This document shows, piece by piece, positions 17,824-26,416 of a DNA stretch of 64,000 nucleotides; position 1 is the first letter of the stretch; every line of letters begins with the position of its first letter. The stretch is from an uncultured Sulfolobales archaeon. GTDB lineage: Archaea > Thermoproteota > Thermoprotei_A > Sulfolobales > NBVN01. The DNA is taken from contig CALEDH010000008.1 of the NCBI GenBank assembly GCA_937949785.1, positions 106,028 through 170,027 of the forward strand, in the 5' to 3' direction. The notes below the pieces were generated by a model. It did no database searches. It saw only the letters and a list, made by a program, of their open reading frames with translations, and was not told the DNA's origin. The translations under genes and the position numbers were made by a program.

Positions 17824-19194
17824 ATGGCTAGGGTTTTAGGTCCTCGTAGAAAGGCTTCTCAAACCGAGGGTCTAGTCCCCAACTCCTGGTATAACATTGT
17901 TCCTGACCTCCCTGAAACTCTGCCTCCACCACTACTCCCAGATGGTAGAGTCCCTCCTAGGGAGATGTTTGAAAGACTTTTCGCTAAAGCCCTCGTAGAC
18001 CAGGAATCTAGCTGTGAGAGGTTTATCGGAATCCCCGAAGAAGTCAGGGAGATTCTAATAAGTTTGGGAAGGCCTACCCCCCTCTTCAGAGCTAGGAGGC
18101 TTGAGGAGTTCTTAGGGACGCCGGCTAGGATATATTATAAATTTGAAGGTGTCCTACCTACTGGGAGTCACAAAGTTAACACTGCTATAGCTCAAGCATA
18201 TTATAACATGGTTGAGGGTGTTGAAAGGCTCTCGACAGAGACTGGGGCTGGGCAGTGGGGTTCAGCCCTATCTTTAGCTGGGGCTTTGTTCAAATTGAAG
18301 GTTAGGGTTTTCATGGTTAGGTCGAGCTATGAGCAGAAGCCTTATAGAAGGGTTCTGATGGAGCTTTACGGGGCAGAGGTTGTGCCAAGCCCTTCTAAAC
18401 TGACTGAGGCTGGGAAGGCTATCCTGAGGGTAGATCCTGAACATCACGGAAGCCTCGGTATAGCAATATCTGAAGCTATTGAGGATGTCCTATCCGACGA
18501 TAGGGCTAGGTATAGCCTCGGCAGCGTCCTCAACCACGTGCTTTTACATCAGACGGTTATAGGGTTAGAGGCCATCAAACAACTTGAAGAGCTTGGAGAG
18601 GAGCTCCCGGACTATGTTATAGGTTGTGTGGGAGGGGGTTCGAACTATGCAGGCCTAGCCTACCCTTTCATGAGGTTTAAACTCTTAGGGAAGAAGGATG
18701 ATATGAAGTTCATAGCTGCGGAACCTAAGGCATGTCCCTCCCTGACCCGTGGAGCCTATGCCTATGACTATGGAGATACTGCGAACTTAACACCTCTACT
18801 TAAGATGTACACGGTAGGTCATAAGTATAGGGTCCCACCCATACATGCTGGAGGGCTTAGATACCACGGCGACGCTCCCTCACTATGCCTTCTAGTTAAT
18901 AGGGGTCTCATAGAGGCTAGAGCATACCACCAGACTGAAGTGTTTGCTGCCGGACTTCTATTCTCAAGAGTTGAAGGCATAGTCCCAGCACCTGAAAGCG
19001 CTCATGCTGTTAAAGCAGCCATTGATATAGCCTTAGAGGCTAAGAGGAGTGGTGAGGCTAAGGTGATATTGTTCAACCTAAGCGGTCACGGCCTCCTAGA
19101 CCTCCAAGGATACCTAGAGTACTTTGAAGGTAGATTGAAGGATTACGAACCTGAGAACATAGACCTATCATATCTTCCCAGAATGGATTCGTAG
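17824..19194 (+). CDS. trpB2: Tryptophan synthase beta chain, TrpB2 type
   Basis: PLP enzyme forming tryptophan from indole and serine or O-phosphoserine. The TrpB2 class is shown by the long N-terminal extension ('[16 protein letters not shown]') and by length (456). PLP lysine is Lys117 in '[10 protein letters not shown]', the cofactor phosphate loop is '[10 protein letters not shown]' and '[10 protein letters not shown]' is the family active-site loop. TrpB2 proteins lack the TrpA-interaction features of TrpB1, and at least the Sulfolobus enzyme is known to use O-phospho-L-serine. Only 17 bases separate it from a SerK-like serine kinase, which would supply exactly that substrate. Local G+C is clearly higher than in neighbouring genes. 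No other trp genes are in the window. Confidence 0.93.
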   Translation: MARVLGPRRKASQTEGLVPNSWYNIVPDLPETLPPPLLPDGRVPPREMFERLFAKALVDQESSCERFIGIPEEVREILISLGRPTPLFRARRLEEFLGTPARIYYKFEGVLPTGSHKVNTAIAQAYYNMVEGVERLSTETGAGQWGSALSLAGALFKLKVRVFMVRSSYEQKPYRRVLMELYGAEVVPSPSKLTEAGKAILRVDPEHHGSLGIAISEAIEDVLSDDRARYSLGSVLNHVLLHQTVIGLEAIKQLEELGEELPDYVIGCVGGGSNYAGLAYPFMRFKLLGKKDDMKFIAAEPKACPSLTRGAYAYDYGDTANLTPLLKMYTVGHKYRVPPIHAGGLRYHGDAPSLCLLVNRGLIEARAYHQTEVFAAGLLFSRVEGIVPAPESAHAVKAAIDIALEAKRSGEAKVILFNLSGHGLLDLQGYLEYFEGRLKDYEPENIDLSYLPRMDS

Positions 19195-19211
19195 GAGGAC
19201 CCTCTAAAGCT

Positions 19212-19883
19212 ATGATTTCTGGCAAGCTTAAAGTGGAGATAGCCCTCGTAGACATTAGGGAGCTTAAGCCCCATGAAAGGTTTATCCCCGAAAGGGTTAC
19301 CGTAATTTTAGACTCCCTTATTAAAAGTAGGGTTTTGAGGAGACCCCTAATAGTTGACAGTAAAACGCTTACAGTAATAGACGGCACCCACAGACTTGAA
19401 GCTTTAAGAAGACTTACGGCTAAGGTAGTACCAGCTATACTAGTAGACTATGAAGGCAGTAATGAAATAGTCGTAGATAGGTGGGTGAGAGTCTATGAAG
19501 TAAAAAACAGCGATAAGAACACGGTCTTAAGAGAGCTTAGAAAGGTCTTCGGGCCTTCGATCTCGATAGTAGACTACGATCCTTTAACTGCTAAGATTGA
19601 TGAGGGTTTGAGGGGGAAGGCATATAGGTTCTTAGAGGCCTTAGAGTTCTCTCCTAACATAATCGTGAAGCTTAGGGCGGCAAAACCTAGAAGAGCTCCT
19701 AATTCCATTATAATCCTACCGCCTAGGATCAGTAAGGCTGAGGTAGTTGAAGCAGCTCTAAATGGAAAACTATTCCCCCCTAAGACCACGAGACATATAA
19801 CTGTGCTTAAAAGTATAGGTTTAAGGACGAGGCTTTCCAACCTTAGTAATGTAGGGTCCCCAATTCCACCAATTCTGACCTAA
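19212..19883 (+). CDS. serK: SerK-like free serine kinase, ParB/sulfiredoxin fold
   Basis: Predicted serine kinase making O-phosphoserine. The N-terminal ParB-like half has 'LKPHERFIPERV' and the signature 'TVIDGTHRLEAL' (about 54-65); the C-terminal part carries 'LPPRISKAEVVEAALNGKLFPPKTTRHI', the conserved closing block that I recall from archaeal SerK proteins such as that of Thermococcus kodakarensis. Length 223 is a little short but typical. The enzyme works in the cysteine-forming route from serine via phosphoserine. It follows trpB2 by 17 bases, so both are likely on one transcript. Exact phosphate donor (ADP or ATP) cannot be read from sequence. Confidence 0.8.
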   Translation: MISGKLKVEIALVDIRELKPHERFIPERVTVILDSLIKSRVLRRPLIVDSKTLTVIDGTHRLEALRRLTAKVVPAILVDYEGSNEIVVDRWVRVYEVKNSDKNTVLRELRKVFGPSISIVDYDPLTAKIDEGLRGKAYRFLEALEFSPNIIVKLRAAKPRRAPNSIIILPPRISKAEVVEAALNGKLFPPKTTRHITVLKSIGLRTRLSNLSNVGSPIPPILT

Positions 19884-20005
19884 CATCAAGATGTATCTAA
19901 GTTGTCCTAGAAGACTCCGTCTACGTTTAACTTTGTATGATGTTATAGGTGATGAAGCTAGTTCTTAGCTATATTTACGGGTAGCTCTGAGAAGAAAGTA
20001 AAACC

Positions 20006-20764
20006 GTGGTAAGTGAGTGTAGTAATAGTTTAAAAATATTAAAAGATAACTTAGTAATGTATACGGTGTGCTTAGCAGGGATGTTCGGGGACTTTAAGAT
20101 CTTCGATGAGTTCGAAATTAACCTACTTAACGGTAAGGTAGTGTTTAAAAGAATTAATGGCGGTCATCTAAGGATTGTTAAGTCCATTAATTCATCGATA
20201 ACTTCTAAGGTTATTAACCTAACTGTTGATGAGTTCATTAGTTTAAGACCTAAACAGCCGTCTGGGAACATGATTAAAGTTAACTACTTAATGATAAGAT
20301 TTTCTGAACCGCTTACGTTACTGCCTAAAACATCAACATCTGTAAATCTACAGCTCCCAACGGATTTAGGAGTCTTCGTAGGTGACGTATTAGTTGACTC
20401 AATACCTCTAAGTAAGGTTAAGTACGCGCTTTACGGGCCGTCAGACATCGGAGATCTCTGCAGGTATATAAGTAAGGAAGTAGTAGATTCAACTCCTAAG
20501 GAGTTCTTAGGTAGTATGAATGTTAGCATTACCTCAACATATGCTGATAATTTAAGCATTAGCAGAGTAGTCATACCGGTAGAGGGCTTAGCAGTCTTCG
20601 TCTTACACGACAATGAGATAAGATTTAACAACGTTGAAGTTAGATGTCTATCCCCACTCCATGTTGAAGTCTCCACGGATAGTAAGACCTCCTTAACTCC
20701 TAGTGAAATCAGATATGGTGGTAGGGCTGAGAAATCATCATATACTATGAGGTTCGGTGTTTAA
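20006..20764 (+). CDS. DUF432-like protein upstream of MscS
   Basis: Soluble 252-residue protein, beta-rich, with no signal peptide or membrane helix. It resembles the archaeal DUF432 family, which is commonly found next to mechanosensitive channel genes; I recognise this mainly from size and context, so the family name is moderately sure. Visible conserved-looking blocks include 'YLMIRFSEPLTLLP' and 'YALYGPSDIGDLCRY'. Its stop overlaps or abuts the MscS start, indicating translational coupling and a likely accessory role for the channel (inference). Confidence 0.6.
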   Translation: MVSECSNSLKILKDNLVMYTVCLAGMFGDFKIFDEFEINLLNGKVVFKRINGGHLRIVKSINSSITSKVINLTVDEFISLRPKQPSGNMIKVNYLMIRFSEPLTLLPKTSTSVNLQLPTDLGVFVGDVLVDSIPLSKVKYALYGPSDIGDLCRYISKEVVDSTPKEFLGSMNVSITSTYADNLSISRVVIPVEGLAVFVLHDNEIRFNNVEVRCLSPLHVEVSTDSKTSLTPSEIRYGGRAEKSSYTMRFGV

Positions 20765-20765
20765 G

Positions 20766-21584
20766 ATGGTCTTAGACTTCATAGTAGGTAGTTTTGAATT
20801 CCTCATTAAAATAACACTAGCTTTAATCGCTATACTTATCTCCTACTACTTAGGTAAACTGTTCAGTGGCTACATCAAGAAATCTAAAATAAAGGTACAT
20901 CCAGAACTCATGTATAATATTATGAGGGCAGTTAAACTAGTTATGTTATTCATAGGCTTCCTAATAGCTCTATCTATACTAGGTATTGAACTCACTGGCC
21001 TAATGGTAGCAGCTGGATTTGCCGGTATCGTTGTCGGTCTAGCAACACAGCAAACGTTAAGTCAGATATTTGCCGGTATTTCTATGCTTATAGAGGGTAG
21101 GATTAAGGTCGGAGACTCAGTTAGAGTAGGGGATGATTGGGGAGTCGTAGAGGCTGTAGGGATTATGTCAACTCAGATTAGACTGTGGAGTGGTGAGGTG
21201 GTAACTATACCGAATAGCGATTTAATGTCCTCTAAAATATATAATTATTCTAGGCCGATCGCTAGGAGGATAGACCTCTCTCTAGGGATTTCATATAATT
21301 CAGATATAGGTAAGGCGTTAGACGTGATTAGAAAGACGTTAGAAAGTAAAGAACTTATCCTAGCAGAACCCCCTCCAACACTCATAGTTGACTCACTAGG
21401 TGATAGCTCTGTAAACATTAAAGTCCTACTCTGGGTACCATCTCAGGAATTCTGGACCATAAGAAGGGAGATTATTAGGGAGATTAAGGGAGCGTTAGAA
21501 GCTGCTGGCATTGAGATACCGTTCCCGCAGAGAGTTATATGGTTAAGGACTAAGACAGATTCAACGCAGCTAAGTCAAGCTTAA
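20766..21584 (+). CDS. mscS: Mechanosensitive ion channel, MscS family
   Basis: Small-conductance mechanosensitive channel that opens under membrane tension to release solutes. Three N-terminal helices are seen: about 10-35, 55-80 and the Gly/Ala-rich pore helix 'GLMVAAGFAGIVVGLATQQTL' (86-106), followed by the cytoplasmic beta domain ('IKVGDSVRVGDDWGVVEAVG', 'VVTIPNSDLMSSKIYNYSRP') and the alpha/beta C-terminal domain. Length 270-275 matches the minimal MscS. I chose ATG 20766, which has 'GGTG' 6 bases upstream, over the track's GTG at 20757. It is coupled to the DUF432-like gene. Confidence 0.9.
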   Translation: MVLDFIVGSFEFLIKITLALIAILISYYLGKLFSGYIKKSKIKVHPELMYNIMRAVKLVMLFIGFLIALSILGIELTGLMVAAGFAGIVVGLATQQTLSQIFAGISMLIEGRIKVGDSVRVGDDWGVVEAVGIMSTQIRLWSGEVVTIPNSDLMSSKIYNYSRPIARRIDLSLGISYNSDIGKALDVIRKTLESKELILAEPPPTLIVDSLGDSSVNIKVLLWVPSQEFWTIRREIIREIKGALEAAGIEIPFPQRVIWLRTKTDSTQLSQA

Positions 21585-21968
21585 ACCACCGCTCTGAACT
21601 AGCGTTAGCCTTCGTAACGTTAGGTCCTCTCACCATGGATTAACAACCTCATCAATCCACACTCATTAAGTACTTAACGTTAGGTAGACTAAATCGCTGA
21701 CCTAGGAAGTAGTCTTACTTAAACCGAAAACCTTTTCCTTACTCAGTAGGAATTAATGAAGGTTAGGCAGGGGATGTAGTTATCGGTTTAATGGCGTTTC
21801 TCCTCTTAATCAAGGATCTGCTGGCATAACGTTTAAACACATTTGTAGAGGGGCTCATCAACTATGGTTACGTCTTTAAATCTCTTAAACTACACTGCTA
21901 TTGAGGTGTGCTGAACGGTTTGTAGTTCATGGAATGTCTCTAGGCTGGATTTAAGGTTAGAGGGCGGT
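21585..21968. other. 384-base intergenic region
   Basis: No recognisable gene. It has an imperfect inverted repeat GGATT...AATCC around 21633-21657 and A/T-rich boxes near 21870-21890 that could serve the downstream GTG-initiated gene. Nothing else stands out. Confidence 0.35.
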
Positions 21969-22553
21969 GTGGAACGTGTAGTTGATGAGGTCTTAGACTA
22001 TGTGAGGTATAATACGTTTAGCAGTGATGATGGGGTAATTTACTTCAGGGCTAGTGTTAAGGTGTATGACGCCTTATTGGATATTATAAGATTTATCGGT
22101 AAGGCCTTCAGGTTGTATGGCTTGATGCGTTTAAGAGTGGAGACAATGATCTTCGGCGAGCTCATTAAGGAGTTAATGAGCTTAGGCACATGTAAACCTA
22201 GCTTAGAGGTTGTAATAACTGCTACACCGTTAAGAACGTTGGAAAATAGTTGTTTAGGTGATTTCTACGTATCAGAAATGATAACACCTATCGGTTATGC
22301 TTTAACATCATTAGAAATTAGGGGGACTACTGAATATGTGGTCTTCGATGAGGTGCGTTTCAATATATGCTCGATATCTAAGGACTTTAAAATCGTAGGT
22401 TGTCTACTCCCCTCCAGCTCTGAGCCCATAGATCTGAGCTACTTAGAATTAGTAGTTAAAATCTTAAGGGATGTTGTGGGCAGGCTTAATGCTAAGCATA
22501 GATATGTTACTTGGTTATTAAGTCAAGGTAGCCTTCACGTACTTGATTACTAA
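21969..22553 (+). CDS. Hypothetical protein (194 aa)
   Basis: Not recognised. Soluble, mixed alpha/beta, with no signal peptide, metal-binding cluster or nucleotide motif. The middle is hydrophobic-beta ('SLEVVITATPLRTLE', 'EYVVFDEVRFNIC'), and the C-terminus is helical and ends '...SLHVLDY'. GTG start follows 'AGGGCGG' by a few bases. It stands alone between an intergenic gap and a convergent Cys-rich protein gene. Codon use looks like that of its neighbours, favouring a real native gene. Confidence 0.55.
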   Translation: MERVVDEVLDYVRYNTFSSDDGVIYFRASVKVYDALLDIIRFIGKAFRLYGLMRLRVETMIFGELIKELMSLGTCKPSLEVVITATPLRTLENSCLGDFYVSEMITPIGYALTSLEIRGTTEYVVFDEVRFNICSISKDFKIVGCLLPSSSEPIDLSYLELVVKILRDVVGRLNAKHRYVTWLLSQGSLHVLDY

Positions 22554-22582
22554 CTACTAGGTATATTAGTATTCGCTGTCCC

Positions 22583-22897
22583 TTAATCTTTAATAAATCT
22601 TCTAAGGAGTTCCCTATACTTTATGTACATATCGTCGTTGAGCATCTTACTATAACACTCATTACATACCCTGATCGAAGGCTGTAACTCAACAGAACAC
22701 TCCCTACAAACTATACGTCCGCATATCAAACAATTACCTACTGAAAGTCTTACATGACATATACTACATAGAGTCTCCCTACACACGCTGCACACGCCGT
22801 TGGAATCTATATGATTACCACATACATACCTACCGCATAATTTACACCTACTTACAGCCTCAAAAGCCTCGCAGACCTCACACAGCAGTGCTAACAC
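22583..22897 (-). CDS. Cys-rich multi-zinc-finger protein (104 aa)
   Basis: Small cytoplasmic protein with 15 cysteines arranged as repeated C-x2-C knuckles ('CEVC', 'CKLC', 'CSVC', 'CSIC', 'CLIC', 'CREC', 'CNEC') plus a His in 'CGNHID'. Spacing of the type C-x2-C-x3-C ('CKLCGRYVC', 'CLICGRIVC') resembles B-box or treble-clef folds and would bind three or more zinc ions. The C-terminus is a charged helix ('DDMYIKYRELLRRFIKD'). Similar uncharacterised zinc proteins occur across archaea, but no function is known to me. Possible roles include protein or RNA binding (inference). Confidence 0.7.
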   Translation of the reverse strand: MLALLCEVCEAFEAVSRCKLCGRYVCGNHIDSNGVCSVCRETLCSICHVRLSVGNCLICGRIVCRECSVELQPSIRVCNECYSKMLNDDMYIKYRELLRRFIKD

Positions 22898-22937
22898 CTT
22901 AACATATTAATTAATTAACTCACTTATTTTAATTAAT

Positions 22938-22990
22938 TTGGGATGACCTGACGACTATCTCTGAGCTGTGATGTTGATGGAGCGACTGGG
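22938..22990 (+). ncRNA. Possible degenerate C/D box sRNA
   Basis: Internal boxes are canonical: D' CTGA (22961-22964), 3-base spacer, C' GTGATGT (22968-22974). The outer boxes are imperfect: C would be GGGATGA (22940-22946) and D would be CTGG (22986-22989), with guides of about 14 and 11 bases. Given the imperfect terminal motif this is only a candidate. Confidence 0.25.
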
Positions 22991-23109
22991 ACCGATTTTA
23001 TATGGCGTTAGCTTCGTAGGCAGTGTTTAATGTATTAGAATATTTATTTAAGGATTTATGGAGAAGCTTTAACTTAAAAAACAAAAATAGTTTTTAGGCT
23101 CCATTATCC

Positions 23110-24570
23110 TTATATCGTGAATGTCGGTATGAAGACTTGGATGAGCTGTATTAGCCCGTAGGGTAGGTACACGACTATACCTATTATTGATAGTATTACT
23201 ATTATTATGTGAGGTCTGTAAGACTTTGGTAGATACTTCATGTTTAGGTATAATAACGCGATACCCCATATGGCTAGGGCGAATAGGTGTGTAGCGGCTG
23301 ATGCGAATGCTGCTAATATCGGTAATGAGAACTTTGTGAGGAAGAATATACCACCGACTATGATTAAGTATGGCCATAGGTATAACCTAACTTTATTAGG
23401 AGTGATATCAACTGCCTTCTTAAACGTACCTCTCGCCATATCATATATTGTCCACATATATACTTCGTGGAGTCCGTAGAACGTCCCCCAGAAGGCGAAG
23501 AAGGAACCTATCCACCATATCACTCCTGCCCAAGGACCTAAAGTCTTAGTAAGCCAGTCTACTTGAGCTGCAGCTAGTGCAATGCCTGAGGGAGCTACAC
23601 GCATTGGACGTAAAACCTCAATAGTTAATATTACTGCAGGTATCGTTACGATGAATACCATGAAGTATGACAGGCCGCAGTCAAACATAGTTGGTAGTAA
23701 CCAACCCTTAATCTTCTTCTTCGATTCCTCATCTTCAGGTATGGATAGTTTTGGTAAACCTATGGTGACGACTTTCTTTAGTATCTCATCTGAGAACCTT
23801 AGAAGGGCCCACCCCTTCTCCCTCAGCATGGCTTGATAGCCTACGTAGTCTTGAATGCCGCCGCCCAGAGCACCTAATGCTGTACCTAATAGCATGAATG
23901 GTGTTAGCGCCCATATATCTGGGGCTGCTTTCTGAATCCACGGTTCGTAAGGTGGTATTGGACGTGGTATGAAGAGGTTTCCGAAGAACGCTCCCCAGTC
24001 AGGCCTTGTGCCTAATAGTGTTGCAGCCCAGAAGGCAAGGAACATAGACCATAGGACAAGTAAGCTTATAGTCTCAATAACTTTATATGCTCTGCCAAGT
24101 CTAGCTGCGAATACCAACAATAGTACTGTAACTGCAACAACTAGTATCCAGAAGTATAGGATGTCTGCAGGCCTGCCTAAGGCATGCCATAATACTGAAG
24201 CGCTTAACGAACTTAATATATTAAACCACATAGGCATAACTGCTAATATAGTAACTAGTAAGAAGAGGTTAAACCATCTAGTGTAGACCTTAGCACAAGC
24301 TATTGATGTGGGGATACCGGTTATCGTATGCCATCTATTAGCTAGGTATTGTATCACACCCTTAATCCAAACACCGTATAAGAACGCCCAAACCATGACA
24401 TATCCGAAGGCCGCAGCAGCTCTCGGCGTCCAGACAAGCTCACCACTACCTATTGTGAGTGAGGCAATTATCGCACCAGGTCCGGCAACAGTCCAAATCC
24501 ACTTAAGCTCAATTTTTGGCGGAGTCTCGATCTGGTCCAAATACTTTTTATAATCAATTGCTTCGCTCAT
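23110..24570 (-). CDS. Nramp-related membrane transporter
   Basis: Eleven or twelve-helix transporter of the Nramp superfamily (APC/LeuT fold). The first helix has 'GPGAIIASLTIGSGELVWTP': the GPG start is conserved, but the metal-binding Asp-Pro-Gly-Asn of true Nramp proteins is replaced by GSGE (41-44). The helix 6 region reads 'GTALGALGGGIQDYVGYQ' rather than the Met-Pro-His type motif. This describes a divergent archaeal/bacterial subgroup whose substrate is not established; Mn2+, Fe2+ or Mg2+ transport cannot be assumed. ATG 24570 begins a short cytoplasmic N-terminus. It is a single gene, divergent from the secreted helical protein. Confidence 0.75.
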   Translation of the reverse strand: MSEAIDYKKYLDQIETPPKIELKWIWTVAGPGAIIASLTIGSGELVWTPRAAAAFGYVMVWAFLYGVWIKGVIQYLANRWHTITGIPTSIACAKVYTRWFNLFLLVTILAVMPMWFNILSSLSASVLWHALGRPADILYFWILVVAVTVLLLVFAARLGRAYKVIETISLLVLWSMFLAFWAATLLGTRPDWGAFFGNLFIPRPIPPYEPWIQKAAPDIWALTPFMLLGTALGALGGGIQDYVGYQAMLREKGWALLRFSDEILKKVVTIGLPKLSIPEDEESKKKIKGWLLPTMFDCGLSYFMVFIVTIPAVILTIEVLRPMRVAPSGIALAAAQVDWLTKTLGPWAGVIWWIGSFFAFWGTFYGLHEVYMWTIYDMARGTFKKAVDITPNKVRLYLWPYLIIVGGIFFLTKFSLPILAAFASAATHLFALAIWGIALLYLNMKYLPKSYRPHIIIVILSIIGIVVYLPYGLIQLIQVFIPTFTI

Positions 24571-24706
24571 ACCTTGAAAACCTCATATACTATTGTATAT
24601 AATCTACTTATAAATTTATCTTAGTAGTTCCTTAGTAGTTCTCGACAATCAGGAACGGAGTGCTTAATTTAGAACATTTTAGTAATATTGAATTAGGTAG
24701 GTAGTT

Positions 24707-26353
24707 ATGTCTAATAAGGGTATAATCATAATTTGTCTAACCTTGTTAGCAGTAATGATAAACTCTACGTTAGTTACTACGGTGAAAGCTCAGACTTCCC
24801 CAACAACTTACTCAGCTAGCTATGCTGAGATCCTCAGCCATAGTGTTCAGGTAGCAGGTAATATACTTATGAGGTGGGGTATACTAGGAGGTGATGCCTG
24901 GGAGTTATTAGATAAGGCAAGAAGTTTAATTGTTAGTATATCTGAAGTTGAGGGGAGTGATAGGGAGTTAGCTAGGAAGTACTTCCAGGAAGGCATGAAT
25001 TACGTACATTCCGCAATATCATTAGCTGCAAGGGAATATGTAGGTAGTGAGGAATTCAGGAACATGGTGATGGTTAGGAAGGGGTTACAAGAGGTTCAAA
25101 TATTAAATGAAACTATAAATAACGTTAAATCTAAATTATTAAGTTTAAATAGGTCGGCTGCCCTCCAAACATCGGTAGTTAACGCTTATTTAACCACTAT
25201 TGATAACTTAATAGCTAGGGTGAACTCTCTTAAAGATTATTTAAATGGTGTCTACTCAAACCTCAGCAACTTTAACGATAAGTACGTTGCAAGTGAATTA
25301 GCTGGCATTGGAGAACAGATAAGGGTATTGAGTAGGGAATTAAGTAGTGCTCAACTCATTAAGGTAAGAGATGAAGTTACTACTAGGGTTAAAGAACGTT
25401 TAAGGGATTTTGAGGGAAGGGTGGATGAGTTAAGGAGGATGGGTGAAGATATTAGGGCTTGGGGGATGTTAGAAGTAAGTCGAATCGTAGGTATGCGGAT
25501 TAGAGGGCTTGATGAAAATATCAGTAGGTTATGGCAACTCATCAGTAAGCTTGAAGGTTTAGACAACTTAGAATGTTTGAGAGAGCTCTCAAACATCAAT
25601 GAAGTATTAAACGTTTTAAACTTAAGTATAGATGACTTAAACAACGTGCTTAAAGAGGTCTTTGAGGTTAGAGACGTTATTAGCGGTGAGATCGCTCGGA
25701 TTAGAGAGGTGTCTGCAAGGTTAGGTCTGAGATTAAAGGAAGATGGTAGGCTACCACAGCATGTTAGGGAGAGGATTGCTGAGATGGTAAGGATGAGTGG
25801 CCAGATATTAAATGAAAGCGATGATGTTATGAAGAACTTAATGACTAATACCTCGTCTACGGATGCATTACTTGAGAGATTCGAAGCTATGGTTAGAGAT
25901 AGTTGGAGGTATAGTCAGGAGTTAAGGAGGTCATTAGGTATGCATGATCAACACCGAGACATAATTCCCTTAGTAGATGATGTGGAGAAATCATTAGACG
26001 GTATGCTGAGGAAGGTTAGCATGTTTAATGGGGTAGCACGTAAGATTAGAGATGATAAGAAAGTCTACGTTGAGAAGTTAATAACTACTAGTATGAAGAC
26101 TTTAGAGGGTCTGAACCTACTTAAAGCCGACCCAGCTGCTAAGAAATTACTTAACGATACATTAACGTTATTGAGGGAGGCTCTAACAGATTTAAGTGAT
26201 AAGGACTTTAAAGCCGCTATGAAGTCCTTAAAACTAGCTCTGAATAACGCTGAGGAGCTCAGCAATAGACTTCCATACCCACATAACTTACGTATCAGTA
26301 GTTTGGTAGGATATCTACGCCTAACATTAAACGAGCTTCAAAGCCTTAGTTAG
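24707..26353 (+). CDS. Secreted alpha-helical coiled-coil protein
   Basis: Predicted exported protein. A signal peptide is visible ('IIIICLTLLAVMINSTLV' with a likely cut after 'TVKA'), and the remaining 520 residues are almost wholly helical with heptad-like patterns ('LAGIGEQIRVLSRELSS', 'RVKERLRDFEGRVDELRR') and few aromatic or Cys residues. No C-terminal membrane helix or anchor is evident. It may be a spacer, adhesin or S-layer-associated protein (inference). ATG 24707 follows 'TAGGTAGG' by 4 bases. The downstream lipid reductase has its own promoter. Confidence 0.65.
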   Translation: MSNKGIIIICLTLLAVMINSTLVTTVKAQTSPTTYSASYAEILSHSVQVAGNILMRWGILGGDAWELLDKARSLIVSISEVEGSDRELARKYFQEGMNYVHSAISLAAREYVGSEEFRNMVMVRKGLQEVQILNETINNVKSKLLSLNRSAALQTSVVNAYLTTIDNLIARVNSLKDYLNGVYSNLSNFNDKYVASELAGIGEQIRVLSRELSSAQLIKVRDEVTTRVKERLRDFEGRVDELRRMGEDIRAWGMLEVSRIVGMRIRGLDENISRLWQLISKLEGLDNLECLRELSNINEVLNVLNLSIDDLNNVLKEVFEVRDVISGEIARIREVSARLGLRLKEDGRLPQHVRERIAEMVRMSGQILNESDDVMKNLMTNTSSTDALLERFEAMVRDSWRYSQELRRSLGMHDQHRDIIPLVDDVEKSLDGMLRKVSMFNGVARKIRDDKKVYVEKLITTSMKTLEGLNLLKADPAAKKLLNDTLTLLREALTDLSDKDFKAAMKSLKLALNNAEELSNRLPYPHNLRISSLVGYLRLTLNELQSLS

Positions 26354-26377
26354 GTCTATACTAGTGCTTCAGGAAGG

Positions 26378-26385
26378 TATAAAAG
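26378..26385 (+). promoter_or_regulatory. TATA box of the geranylgeranyl reductase gene
   Basis: 'TATAAAAG' preceded by 'GAAGG' is a near-consensus archaeal TATA element. Transcription would begin about 25 bases later, near 26405, which places the track's ATG (26399) outside the mRNA and favours ATG 26417. Confidence 0.6.
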
Positions 26386-26416
26386 GGATTAGCTTTTAAT
26401 GATATCCGGGTCTCAT

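Noticed and set aside
19930-19995. GTGATGA and CTGA near 19947-19985
   Set aside because: No internal D'/C' pair and the spacing (31 bases) does not fit.
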